From Candidatus Nitricoxidireducens bremensis (GTDB taxonomy: Bacteria; Pseudomonadota; Gammaproteobacteria; Burkholderiales; Rhodocyclaceae), in NCBI GenBank assembly GCA_030247725.1, contig JAOTRT010000003.1:392187-456186 (forward strand): DNA of 64,000 bases. The letters run 5' to 3'. A model generated the notes under the pieces. That model saw nothing but the letters and a program-made list of their open reading frames with translations, was not told the DNA's origin and made no database searches. Positions 28,318 through 36,178 of the stretch are shown piece by piece (position 1 is the stretch's first letter; every line of letters begins with the position of its first letter). The position numbers were made by a program, and so were the translations under genes.

Positions 28318-28540
28318 GAACGACAGGCCGACATTCTTACCCAAGGTGGGCTTAGTCTCAAGATCGGTGATGGCGTATCGTGCCGGCGGAAAGGTCTTTG
28401 CAGACAGGAAACAACTTGTTGCAAATCCCGGTTGAACCAATCGGATCGCGCCCCATCTACCCCTAACAGACGATAAATAAACAACGATGGAGATGAATGT
28501 GCAATCCGATGCGATTTTGAGGTTTCTTGCCGATTCCCGC
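28318..28540. other. Intergenic AT-richer region upstream of mntA
   Basis: Part of a 377-nt stretch without a convincing gene between mntA (minus) and the small gene at 28695 (plus). Around 28460-28520 it is clearly richer in A and T than the surroundings (for example GATAAATAAACAACGATGG), so it probably holds divergent promoters, but I cannot name a clear -35/-10 pair. The remainder holds the RNA candidate listed next. Confidence 0.4.
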
Positions 28541-28636
28541 CGCTACCTGCACAGGTAGCGCCAAGTTCCCCCTTGGCGGCCGGTCCCCTCCCTCCGGTCG
28601 CCCGAAGGCCCTGCAGTCCGGGGCCTTCGCCTTTTT
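28541..28636 (+). ncRNA. Candidate small RNA with C-rich loops ending in a terminator
   Basis: Three stem-loops in a row, then an intrinsic terminator. Hairpin 1 is CGCTACCT/AGGTAGCG (28541-28548, 28553-28560). Hairpin 2 is CGCCAAG/CTTGGCG with loop TTCCCC (28559-28578). Hairpin 3 has CCGG arms around a TCCCCTCCCT loop (28580-28597). Hairpins 1 and 2 share two bases and may be alternatives. C-rich loops facing Shine-Dalgarno-like targets are a known feature of several trans-acting small RNAs. The alternative is a 5' leader with an attenuator for the small gene at 28695. Confidence 0.5.
28603..28636 (+). terminator. Rho-independent terminator of the candidate small RNA
   Basis: CGAAGGCCC (28603-28611) pairs with GGGCCTTCG (28621-28629) over a nine-base loop and is followed by CC and five T (28632-28636). 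No gene on the plus strand ends just before it, which is why an RNA gene or attenuated leader is suspected. Confidence 0.8.
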
Positions 28637-28694
28637 CGAGGACGTGACGCTGGACACGCGAACTCCAGGCTTTCACGCAATGCAGGAGCAGCAA

Positions 28695-28886
28695 ATGAAT
28701 CCGCAGCCCATGAGCCTCATGGACGTTCTGGCGCCCCCCGGCAACCGCTGGCTGATGGAACTCTCCCGCCGCAAGCAGGATCTGCCGCCCGGCGTGCAGA
28801 TCGTGCGCTTCAACGACGAGGATGAGAACGCGGCCAACGACGAGGCGGCGGAGCCGAAGCCGCGCCGCCGGCACAAGACGGGTTGA
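28695..28886 (+). CDS. Small hypothetical protein
   Basis: A 63-residue soluble, charged protein starting at ATG 28695, with AGGAG at 28684-28688 six bases upstream, an excellent ribosome-binding site. The N-terminal half contains a plausible helix (PGNRWLMELSRRKQDLPPG), and the tail is acidic then basic (EDENAAND... PKPRRRHKTG). A longer frame upstream runs through the candidate small RNA and its terminator, so the shorter start is preferred. No family recognised. It is convergent with the phosphatase gene, the stop codons being adjacent. Confidence 0.6.
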   Translation: MNPQPMSLMDVLAPPGNRWLMELSRRKQDLPPGVQIVRFNDEDENAANDEAAEPKPRRRHKTG

Positions 28887-29480
28887 TCAGCCGCCGGACC
28901 GGACGAAGTCCCCGCTCGCTTCCAGCCAGACGCTTTCGCCGTTCTTGCGTTTCATGTTGAGGATGGTGCTGCGCGCCAGGTCGCCGATGTGGCGCGTGAC
29001 GACGTCCATGACCCAGCCGTGGGTGATGAGGAGGACCTCTTCTCCGCCATGGCGGGCGCCGATCTCCAAGAGGGCGCCGAGCACCCGGTCGGCGAACTCG
29101 TCCATGGTTTCGCCTTCCTCGAAGACGGCGGCGGGATTGCGCTTGAGGATCTGTTGGAGCAGCACAGGATTCAACTCCGCCAGCTCCGACTTCGGGATGC
29201 CCTGGATGGCACCGAAGTTTCTCTCCTTGAGGCCTTCGTGGCAGTCGGGCGGCGCCAGGCCGAGGGCGGCGGCGACGATCTCCGCCGTTTCCCGCGCCCG
29301 GACCAGGGGACTCGACCAGACGGCCGCGAAGCCGGTCCCGGCGAAGGCGACGGCCAGATCGCGGGCCTGCCGGCGGCCCTGGTCGTTGAGGGGAACGTCG
29401 AGCCAGCCCTGGAGAATGCCCGAGAGGTTCCAGTCGGTTTCGCCGTGGCGAACGACGCAGATGCGTGCCGGTTCGCTCAT
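28887..29480 (-). CDS. Histidine phosphatase family protein (phosphoglycerate-mutase-like)
   Basis: A 197-residue enzyme with the RHGETDWN motif (phosphorylated His about residue 12) and the second catalytic histidine in LLITHGWVMD (about 154). Members include CobC (alpha-ribazole phosphatase), GpmB-like and broad phosphatases; the sequence does not decide between them. I start it at ATG 29480 because RICVVRHGET begins there as in relatives. It lies 11 nt downstream of a secreted Cys-rich protein gene. Confidence 0.92.
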   Translation of the reverse strand: MSEPARICVVRHGETDWNLSGILQGWLDVPLNDQGRRQARDLAVAFAGTGFAAVWSSPLVRARETAEIVAAALGLAPPDCHEGLKERNFGAIQGIPKSELAELNPVLLQQILKRNPAAVFEEGETMDEFADRVLGALLEIGARHGGEEVLLITHGWVMDVVTRHIGDLARSTILNMKRKNGESVWLEASGDFVRSGG

Positions 29481-29491
29481 GGGGCTGAAGA

Positions 29492-29956
29492 TTATTTCTC
29501 GCAGTTGACCTTGCAGGCGCCGTCGGCGCAACTGGGGGCCTCGACCTTGCAGGCGGCCCGGGTCCGGTGGGCGAAGGCGATGCCTTCGCCGTAGCTGCAC
29601 AGCACGCGGGTCATGGTGCCCTGCTTGTTGACGGCGACGCCCGTCGCCCTGGCTTCCTTGACGGCGGCGGCCGGCAGGTCGCAGGACAGGTAGGCGTGGA
29701 ACTCGCCGTCCGCCGATTCCCAGAGGACGATGTTCTTCAGCTTGCGGTAGTTCTGGTAACTGGCGCAGGTGTCGTCGCCTTTGCCGTACATGCGGGCGTT
29801 GTCGCTGCAATAGCCGGTGAAGGTGTATCTGAGCTCTTCTTCCGTGGGACAGGTGCCCACCTGGACGGCCGTGGCGAGGCTGGGGCAGGCGAGGGTTTCC
29901 GCCGCGGCGAGATTGGCGGCGAACAACAGGAAAAGGGCGACGAGCGCTGACTTCAT
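29492..29956 (-). CDS. Secreted cysteine-rich protein of unknown function
   Basis: A 154-residue protein with a clear signal peptide (residues 1-19, NLAAA-ET). The mature part holds ten cysteines, an even number that could form five disulfides in the periplasm or outside; the C-terminus is especially dense (CKVEAPSCADGACKVNCEK). GGAG lies upstream of ATG 29956. Strand-rich with no recognised domain. Transcribed with the histidine phosphatase. Confidence 0.75.
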   Translation of the reverse strand: MKSALVALFLLFAANLAAAETLACPSLATAVQVGTCPTEEELRYTFTGYCSDNARMYGKGDDTCASYQNYRKLKNIVLWESADGEFHAYLSCDLPAAAVKEARATGVAVNKQGTMTRVLCSYGEGIAFAHRTRAACKVEAPSCADGACKVNCEK

Positions 29957-30247
29957 GGGGTGATTCTCCGGCAAGGGGTACCCGCCAGGGGCGGCGGCAC
30001 CGCATCATGCACCGGCGCGCGATCCGGCGCAAACCCCTCTGGATCAAGAAACCGGCGGCAGTTGTTGCCGCCCCCGGAGCCGGGCGGACCGGCAGATTCG
30101 GCCGCCTGCCGGCCGAAAACGCCTGTGAACGGGGAATTTCCAAGGGAAAAGGAGGCGAATCGCCACTGGAACGGCCCTTGCAAAGGATGGGGTAGCCAGG
30201 CCGGGTTTCCGCACCTGGTCTCCGACCACCCAGAAGAGGGCAGTGCC
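29957..30247 (+). other. Structured divergent intergenic region
   Basis: This 291-nt gap separates two divergent genes and is full of strong stems: GGCGGCA/TGCCGCC (30054-30072), TTCGGCCG/CGGCCGAA (30097-30117, five-base loop, A-rich flank), and CAAGGG/CCCTTG enclosing GGCG-AAT-CGCC (about 30139-30183). CCAGG/CCTGG follows near 30200-30224. The last stems are in the leader of the small gene at 30248. A cis-acting RNA is possible; see the findings for why I do not name a riboswitch class. Confidence 0.4.
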
Positions 30248-30448
30248 ATGACGCCAAGCAACCCCACCGATGTTCCGCTGATCGGACTCGACGACGATTC
30301 CTGGAAGTCCCTGTCCAGCGAGCAGGTCAAGTCCATCCTCGGCGTGTTCTCCGCGAACGACCAGGGTACGCGCACCTATTCGAGCGTGATGATGCTGACG
30401 CCGCCCAACGGCGCGAATCTTTACGTCAATCCGCACCTGTTCGGCTGA
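30248..30448 (+). CDS. Small hypothetical protein with structured leader
   Basis: A 66-residue protein starting at ATG 30248 with AGAGGG upstream. It has an acidic N-terminal half (DDDSWKSLSSEQVKSILGVF, helical) and a polar C-terminal half (TYSSVMMLTPPNGANLYVNPHLFG) with no signal peptide. It is short, soluble and has no family I know. A leader/core arrangement reminiscent of small precursor peptides is imaginable, but no modification enzyme is nearby. Codon use looks like that of the neighbours. Confidence 0.55.
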   Translation: MTPSNPTDVPLIGLDDDSWKSLSSEQVKSILGVFSANDQGTRTYSSVMMLTPPNGANLYVNPHLFG

Positions 30449-30489
30449 TCGGCCGGACACGGCCTGCTCCCGGCGTCGCCGGGGCGGGC

Positions 30490-31362
30490 CTATCCTTCTT
30501 CCCCGGGTCCTTCCTTCAGAATTTCCTCCGCCGCCGCCACGGTGGCGGCGAGTTGGTCCGCGTCGAGGCCGATGAGATGGGAAGCCAGCCACGGCAGCGA
30601 GGCCTGGGGTATCAGTTTCTTCGCCTGGGCCAGATCGTGGGGCAGGGCCGGGTTGTCCGGGCCGGCGGCGAGATGGCGCGCCGTGCCCATGCACAGGCGC
30701 GAGATGTTGGCGCGCACGTTGTCCACCCCTTGGATCAGCTGGAACAGCAGGGGCGGCAATTCCCAGATGGTGGCGCACTTCAGCGTCAGGTCGTGGAAGC
30801 GGAAGCCGCAGACCAGCTCCTGGGCCTGGCTGGAACGGGTGGCGCGGCCGGTGGCGAGGGCATCCTGGGCCGCCTGGGGCACTTCCGGGGCGAAGGACCA
30901 GAGCAGCAGTTCGCCGGCCTCCGATAGCAGGGTCGCCATCGCCACTTCGTCCGGCGCAATGTCCGAGCGGGCCGAAACCCAGAACAGGGCGAGCTGGGCG
31001 GCGAGCACCGAGCGGGCCTCGCAGGCGGCGAGGCCGACGCTGTCGGCGTCGGTTTCCGGGCTGTTGGCCAGCAGGTCGCGGAAGGTGTTCACGCCGAGTT
31101 GCATGACGGCGGCCAGGGGCGTGGTGGTGTCGCGGCCGAGACGGCGCGAGCGCCGTCTTTCGGCCTCGCGCAACAGGCGCAGACACAGGAACGGGTCGCT
31201 GGAGGCGAGTCCGGCCAGTTCCTTGGCGGACAGCTCATCGCCCTTGGCTTCCTCCAGTCCGGTCAGCATCAGCTTCGAGCGATGCATGGACGGCAGTTCC
31301 TGCTCGGTCAGATAGGCAGCCCACTGGTCTACACCCCAGTGGCTTCGATGTTCGGAGAGCAC
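30490..31362 (-). CDS. HDOD-domain signalling protein
   Basis: A 290-residue protein made mostly of one HDOD domain (about residues 20-220; ELAGLASSDPFLCLRLLREAERRR, LAAVMQLGVNTFRDLL), a degenerate HD-type domain lacking the catalytic HD pair and used in signal transduction, often with c-di-GMP proteins. I start it at GTG 31362, with AAGGAG seven or eight bases upstream, since the longer frame overlaps cca and shows no homology. It is the last gene of the slt-SDR-cca-HDOD operon (13 nt after cca). Confidence 0.82.
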   Translation of the reverse strand: MLSEHRSHWGVDQWAAYLTEQELPSMHRSKLMLTGLEEAKGDELSAKELAGLASSDPFLCLRLLREAERRRSRRLGRDTTTPLAAVMQLGVNTFRDLLANSPETDADSVGLAACEARSVLAAQLALFWVSARSDIAPDEVAMATLLSEAGELLLWSFAPEVPQAAQDALATGRATRSSQAQELVCGFRFHDLTLKCATIWELPPLLFQLIQGVDNVRANISRLCMGTARHLAAGPDNPALPHDLAQAKKLIPQASLPWLASHLIGLDADQLAATVAAAEEILKEGPGEEG

Positions 31363-31375
31363 GGCCTCGCTCCTT

Positions 31376-32587
31376 CTATTCGATTCGGGCCTTGACGGCC
31401 GCAACACGAGCTTCGTGAATGCGGGCGGGAATCTGGGCCCGGTCGGTACAGGTGCGGGAGATGGCTCCGGCGTCGATGGATTGTATGACAGCCAGCAGCT
31501 CGCGCCAGCGGGCCGCCTGGGGATAGGGCTTTTCGTCGAAGCCGAGGCGGCCCCGGTAGTCGGCCTCGCAGGCGGCGAGGACGGCAAGAAAGCGTTCCGG
31601 CCGGCGCAGGGCGTCGCAGCGCTCCAGCAGTTTGACGATGGTCGCGGGCTTGAGGACGTCCAGCTTGTGGATCTCGCTGTGGAAGGTGGCCGTCAGGGTC
31701 GCAACGTCGCGGCAGTCGATCGGTACGCGCAGGCGCTCGCAAAGGGGGCCGAGGAGCGCGACGCTCCTGGCCTCGTGGCCGATATGGCGCGGCAGGATAT
31801 CCGCCGGGGTGAGGGCCTTGCCGAGATCGTGGGTCAGGCCGGCGAAGCGCGCCGGCAGCGGCAGGCCCATGCGGGCCGCCGTGTCCAGCACCATCATGAT
31901 ATGGACGCCGGTATCCACCTCCGGGTGGTAATCGGCCCGCTGGGGCACGCCCCAGAGGGCGTCTACCTCGGGCAGAAGGCGCGCCAGGGCGCCGCAGACG
32001 CGCAGGGTCTCGAACATGCGGGAGGGTCGGGCTTCCATGAGGCCCCGGGCCAGTTCCTGCCAGACCCGTTCGGGCACCAGGTGATCCACCTCGCCGGCAT
32101 CCACCATCCGCCGCATCAGCGCCAGGGTCTCGGGTGCCACCGAAAACGCGTGGAAGCGCGCGGCGAAGCGGGCCACCCGCAGGATGCGCACCGGGTCTTC
32201 GGCGAAAGCAGGGGAGACGTGGCGCAGCACCTTGGCGGCAAGATCGGCGCGGCCCCCGTAGGGATCGATGTAGTCGCCGTCCTCGGCCTTGGCGATGGCG
32301 TTGATGGTGAGATCGCGCCGCACCAGGTCCTCTTCCAGGCTGACGTTGGCGTCGGTGTGGAAGACGAAGCCCTTGTAGCCCGGCGCCGTCTTGCGCTCGG
32401 TGCGGGCCAGGGCGTATTCCTCGTGGCTCCGCGGATGCAGGAAGACCGGGAAATCCTGGCCCACGGGCCGGTAGCCGCGGGCCACCATGTCCTCCGGCGT
32501 GGCGCCGACCACGACCCAGTCCCGGTCCTGCACCGGCAGGCCGAGAAGTTCGTCGCGTACGGCGCCGCCGACGGCGTAGATCTTCAC
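31376..32587 (-). CDS. cca: Multifunctional CCA-adding tRNA nucleotidyltransferase
   Basis: A 403-residue class II CCA enzyme that builds or repairs the tRNA 3'-CCA end. The head has VGGAVRDELLG (GGxVRD motif), EEYALARTE (catalytic carboxylates nearby) and EEDLVRRDLTINAIA. The C-terminal HD phosphohydrolase domain has GLTHDLGKALTP (about residue 250). The start is GTG 32587, overlapping the upstream SDR stop by four bases, and yields the canonical KIYAVGGAVRD opening. The length matches E. coli Cca (412). Confidence 0.96.
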   Translation of the reverse strand: MKIYAVGGAVRDELLGLPVQDRDWVVVGATPEDMVARGYRPVGQDFPVFLHPRSHEEYALARTERKTAPGYKGFVFHTDANVSLEEDLVRRDLTINAIAKAEDGDYIDPYGGRADLAAKVLRHVSPAFAEDPVRILRVARFAARFHAFSVAPETLALMRRMVDAGEVDHLVPERVWQELARGLMEARPSRMFETLRVCGALARLLPEVDALWGVPQRADYHPEVDTGVHIMMVLDTAARMGLPLPARFAGLTHDLGKALTPADILPRHIGHEARSVALLGPLCERLRVPIDCRDVATLTATFHSEIHKLDVLKPATIVKLLERCDALRRPERFLAVLAACEADYRGRLGFDEKPYPQAARWRELLAVIQSIDAGAISRTCTDRAQIPARIHEARVAAVKARIE

Positions 32588-33492
32588 GCGGCCGGCCCCA
32601 GGTAGCCGGGCGCCACGGCTTCGAGGGGGGTCGGTTCGATGCCGAAGGGCAGGGCGCAGCCGCTGTCGCAGATGCTGGGCAGGCGCATGGAGCGAACGTT
32701 GTCCCGGGTCATGGGACCGCCGGGAACGAATTCCATGGCCCAGGCCTGGAGCCAGGAGGCGAAGTCCGGCAGGCCGAGGATGGGACGCGGATGGCCGGAC
32801 ACGCGGCCCGCATAGGCCACCAGTTCCCGCAGGCTGTACACCCGGGGGCCGCAGAGGTCGTAGGCCCGGCCATGGCTGTCGGTACGTTCGAGACAGGCGG
32901 CGAGAACTGTCGTCACATCCCCCATCCAGACCGGCTGGAAGCGCGCTGCGGGACAGGCCAGGGGCACCAGGGGCGCCATCTTCAGCAGCCCGGCGAACAG
33001 GGTGAGGAAGGAATCGCCGCGGCCGAAGATCACCGAGGGACGGACGATGGTGACGGCCACCTCCGGCTGGGCGGCGAGGACGGCCGTCTCGCCCGCCGCC
33101 TTGGAGCGCAGATAGCCGGACGGCGCGTCCGCGGCGGCCTTGAGGGCGGAAACGTGGATCAGCCGGGGCACGCCGGCGGCGCGACAGGCGGCGGCGACTT
33201 TCTGCGGTAGTTCCACATGGGCCCGGGCGAAGCCGGCACCGTAGGGATCGCCCTCGCCGCCCTTGAGAATGCCGACGAGGCTGAACACGGCGTCCTGGCC
33301 TCGGCACAGGCGGGCGAGCGTGGCCGGGTTGTGTACGTCGGCCTCGACCACTTCGACCGTCGGCAGCAGGGCCAGGTGCTTGGCCCGTTCCCGGCGGCGG
33401 GTCGGCAGGGTCAGGCGGTGGCCGGCGGCGGCCAGCACGGCCGCCAGATGGCTGCCCAAAAAACCCGTGCCGCCGATGAGCAGGAGGTTCAC
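32584..33492 (-). CDS. NAD(P)-dependent epimerase-like SDR (complex I NDUFA9 subfamily)
   Basis: A 302-residue atypical short-chain dehydrogenase with the Rossmann motif LIGGTGFLGSHL at the N-terminus and a degenerate catalytic region (HVSALKAAADAPSGYLRSKAAGE; Tyr and Lys retained). Such proteins resemble the NDUFA9 accessory subunit and plant chloroplast stem-loop proteins. The start is GTG 33492, with GGAGG upstream, overlapping slt by four bases. Its metabolic role is unknown. Confidence 0.88.
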   Translation of the reverse strand: MNLLLIGGTGFLGSHLAAVLAAAGHRLTLPTRRRERAKHLALLPTVEVVEADVHNPATLARLCRGQDAVFSLVGILKGGEGDPYGAGFARAHVELPQKVAAACRAAGVPRLIHVSALKAAADAPSGYLRSKAAGETAVLAAQPEVAVTIVRPSVIFGRGDSFLTLFAGLLKMAPLVPLACPAARFQPVWMGDVTTVLAACLERTDSHGRAYDLCGPRVYSLRELVAYAGRVSGHPRPILGLPDFASWLQAWAMEFVPGGPMTRDNVRSMRLPSICDSGCALPFGIEPTPLEAVAPGYLGPAA

Positions 33493-35429
33493 GGCAATTC
33501 CTCCGTTGCCGTGTCGCCGTTGCCCTTGGGGCGGACGACGCCGAGGCGGCTCTTGAGGGATTGGGGTTTCTCGTCGAACAGCGCCGCGTAGTAGATGGCG
33601 TTGCTCATGACCTTCTTCACGTAGTCGCGGGTTTCGTTGAAGGGAATGGTCTCGGCGTAGATGGCGCCTTCCAGGGGATGTTCGGCACGCCAGCGGCGGG
33701 CCCGGCCGGGGCCGGCGTTGTAGGCTGCCGAGGCCAGCACCGGATGGTTGTCCAGGCTCTCCAGCACCATCTTCAGGTAGTTCGTGCCCAGGGTGACGTT
33801 GGTGTCCATTTCGGCCACCCGGGCCGGATGGAAGCGGGGCATGTTGATCTTCTTCGCCACCCACTTGGCGGTGGCCGGCATCACCTGCATGAGGCCCTTG
33901 GCGCCGACGGTGGATCTGGCATTGGTGACGAAGCGGCTCTCCTGACGCATGAGGCCATAGACCCAGCTGTAGTCGAGGGCCAGTTCGCGGGCCTTGGGTT
34001 CCACGTATTCCCGGTAGGGCGCCAGGTAGCGCAGGCCGTAGTCGTGCTGGGCCAGGGTGCGGTCGGCGGTGCTGATGGCCCGGTCGAAGACATCGTGCTT
34101 GCGGGCGAATTCGGCGGCGGCGAGGAGCTGGCGGTCGTTCATGCCGCGCACGGTCCAGTTCCATTCGCGCACGCCTTCGATGCGGATGTCGAGCCGCATG
34201 AGGGCCAGAGCCCGGCGCAGGGCCGGGTTGGCGGCGGCCTGGGCGAGCTCCTCCGCCGTCGGCGGAGCGGCCTTGGCCGGGAGAGTGACGCTGCGGCCCA
34301 GCTCCTCGTCGGCCAGGTTGCCGTAGAAATTGGGCTGGCCGCCGATCTTCTGGTACAGGAGGTTGGCTTCCTGCTGGCGGCCGTGACTGGCCAGGGCGCG
34401 GGCGAGCCAATAGACCCAGGCCGGGTCGCCGGCCAGTTGGGGCGGCATCTGCTCGATGGTGCGGCGGACCGTCGTCCAGTCGTGGGTGCGCAGGGCGGCG
34501 CGGGCCTTCCAGGCGATCTGCTCCTCGCCGAGTGGCGTGGTCGGCGATGCCTGGGCCGCTTTCTCGTACCAGGCCAGGGCATCCGGCAGGTGGCGCAGGG
34601 CGGCCTGCCAGGCGATCTGCCCCCAGGCGTAGGCGCGTTCGGCGGCGGGGAAGCGGTCCTCGATGTCGCGCCACTGGGCGGCGGTGGTTTCGGGATCGCT
34701 GCGAGCCATGCGCTGGATCGCGTAGAGGGCCATTTCACGGCCGAGACGGGTGGCGGCGAAATTGGCGGGCAACCTGGCGATGTAGCGCGCCGGCCGGTCG
34801 GCGATGGTGTCGAGCAGTTTGCCGTCCGGTTCCTGGCCCTTGGGCAGATAGCGGGCGAAGAGCTTCGCCTGGCTGAGCTTCTTGCCTTCGAGCAGGCGGC
34901 GGAGGCGCGCCCAGGCATCGTTGCTGTCGATGCGTTGTTCCAGGATCAGTTGCTCCATCAGGGGCAGGCAGGAGTCCGGCATGTCCAGCAAGGAGAACCA
35001 CAGGGGCCGCGCCTCGTCGAGGGCCGTGCGGTCCTGCTGGTCGGCCAGCCGCGCCTGCAGGGCGTAGCAGGCCACTTCCTGGTCGGGTTGGACGAGCTTC
35101 GGGTATTCGCTGCGGAAGGGTTCCCACTCGCGCCGCTTGCCGACGGCCTTGAGCCAGTCGCTGCGCAGCTTCTCGGCGATGTAGCTGCCGCTCTCCCGCT
35201 GCAGGAATTCGGCCACGCCCTCGGACTGGCTGTCCTCGATGCGCAGGCGCAACTGCCAGTATTCGGCCCACGGCAGCAACTCATGGCCCTTGAGGGCCTC
35301 GACGCTTTTTGCGAGACGCACGCGCTCGCCGTTGCGGAAAGCCTCGCGGGCGGCGAGGACCTTGTCGTCGCCGACGTCGGCGGCGGCCAGGAGGGGGAGG
35401 AAAATCAGGATGCCGGCAAGGCGTTTCAT
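33489..35429 (-). CDS. slt: Soluble lytic murein transglycosylase (Slt70-like)
   Basis: A 646-residue periplasmic enzyme with a signal peptide (residues 1-16), a long superhelical U-domain (about 20-440) and a C-terminal lysozyme-like SLT domain. The catalytic glutamate lies in YGLMRQESRF, followed by GAKGLMQVMPATAKW and AYNAGPGRARRW. It cleaves the MurNAc-GlcNAc bond of peptidoglycan forming anhydro-MurNAc. It is first in a four-gene operon with the SDR, cca and HDOD genes and divergent from the cyclo-ligase gene. Confidence 0.94.
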   Translation of the reverse strand: MKRLAGILIFLPLLAAADVGDDKVLAAREAFRNGERVRLAKSVEALKGHELLPWAEYWQLRLRIEDSQSEGVAEFLQRESGSYIAEKLRSDWLKAVGKRREWEPFRSEYPKLVQPDQEVACYALQARLADQQDRTALDEARPLWFSLLDMPDSCLPLMEQLILEQRIDSNDAWARLRRLLEGKKLSQAKLFARYLPKGQEPDGKLLDTIADRPARYIARLPANFAATRLGREMALYAIQRMARSDPETTAAQWRDIEDRFPAAERAYAWGQIAWQAALRHLPDALAWYEKAAQASPTTPLGEEQIAWKARAALRTHDWTTVRRTIEQMPPQLAGDPAWVYWLARALASHGRQQEANLLYQKIGGQPNFYGNLADEELGRSVTLPAKAAPPTAEELAQAAANPALRRALALMRLDIRIEGVREWNWTVRGMNDRQLLAAAEFARKHDVFDRAISTADRTLAQHDYGLRYLAPYREYVEPKARELALDYSWVYGLMRQESRFVTNARSTVGAKGLMQVMPATAKWVAKKINMPRFHPARVAEMDTNVTLGTNYLKMVLESLDNHPVLASAAYNAGPGRARRWRAEHPLEGAIYAETIPFNETRDYVKKVMSNAIYYAALFDEKPQSLKSRLGVVRPKGNGDTATEELP

Positions 35430-35468
35430 CGGTTATCTTCTAACAACTGCATCGTTTCACATTAGCAC

Positions 35469-36083
35469 ATGGCCCCTACCCACCAGCCGCCGGAACATGC
35501 CGCCAATTCCGCGGCAAATTGCGCCACTGGGCGGACATCCCTGCGGCGGGAGAAGATCGCCGCCCGCGCGGCCCTGACGCCGGCCGAGCATGCCCGCCTC
35601 AACGCCCTGGTGGAAGACCGTCTCGCGACGGAACTGGCGCCCCATCGCCCCGGCGTCCTCGCCTTCTGCTGGCCCATCCGCAACGAGTTCGACGCCCGGC
35701 CCCTCGCCGTACGCCTGACTGCAGCCGGTTGGCGCATGGCGATGCCGACGGTGGTGGAGAAGGACGCCCCCATGGCGTTCCGGCCCTGGACCGCCGATGC
35801 GGCCATGACCCGCGACCCCTACGGGATTCCGGTGCCGGACTCCGCCGCAATCGCGCCGCCGCCGGATGTCGTTTTGCTGCCGCTGGTGGCCTTCGACGCC
35901 AGGGGTTTCCGGCTCGGCTACGGCGGCGGCTATTTCGACCGCACGCTTGCCGCCCTGGTTCCGCGCCCCCTGACCATCGGTGTCGGTTTCGAACTGGCGC
36001 GGGTCGCCGATATCCATCCCCAGGCCCACGACATTCCCCTCGACTGCATCGTGACCGAAGCCGGCGTGCTGCGCTTCGGCTAA
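35469..36083 (+). CDS. 5-formyltetrahydrofolate cyclo-ligase
   Basis: A 204-residue enzyme (YgfA/MTHFS family) that converts 5-formyl-THF to 5,10-methenyl-THF using ATP. Family signatures are LRREKIAARAALTPAEHA, PLVAFDARGFRLGYGGGYFDRTLA (ATP/substrate loop) and the C-terminal HDIPLDCIVTEAG. The N-terminal 25 residues are poorly conserved. The usual 6S RNA partner is not evident just upstream, since the gap to slt is only 39 nt. Confidence 0.94.
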   Translation: MAPTHQPPEHAANSAANCATGRTSLRREKIAARAALTPAEHARLNALVEDRLATELAPHRPGVLAFCWPIRNEFDARPLAVRLTAAGWRMAMPTVVEKDAPMAFRPWTADAAMTRDPYGIPVPDSAAIAPPPDVVLLPLVAFDARGFRLGYGGGYFDRTLAALVPRPLTIGVGFELARVADIHPQAHDIPLDCIVTEAGVLRFG

Positions 36084-36178
36084 TTCCCCTTTGCCCAGGA
36101 AGGCCGTCGGGGATTGCGTTTGCGGCGTTTCGGGACGATCATGACGGCTATAGAACCATAGATGCAGATAATCCCCGA

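Noticed and set aside
28318..28440. N-terminal extension of mntA
   Set aside because: The frame is open to 28440 only from a TTG codon, and the extra residues have no nucleotidyltransferase similarity; the family starts near the ATG codons at 28317 or 28308.
30119..30247. Resemblance to cobalamin or c-di-GMP riboswitches
   Set aside because: GCCACTG and AGCCAGG occur with spacing like parts of a B12 element, and GCAAAG plus GGTAGCC-like pieces recall GEMM, but the other invariant elements and closing stems are missing. A covariance-model scan would decide.
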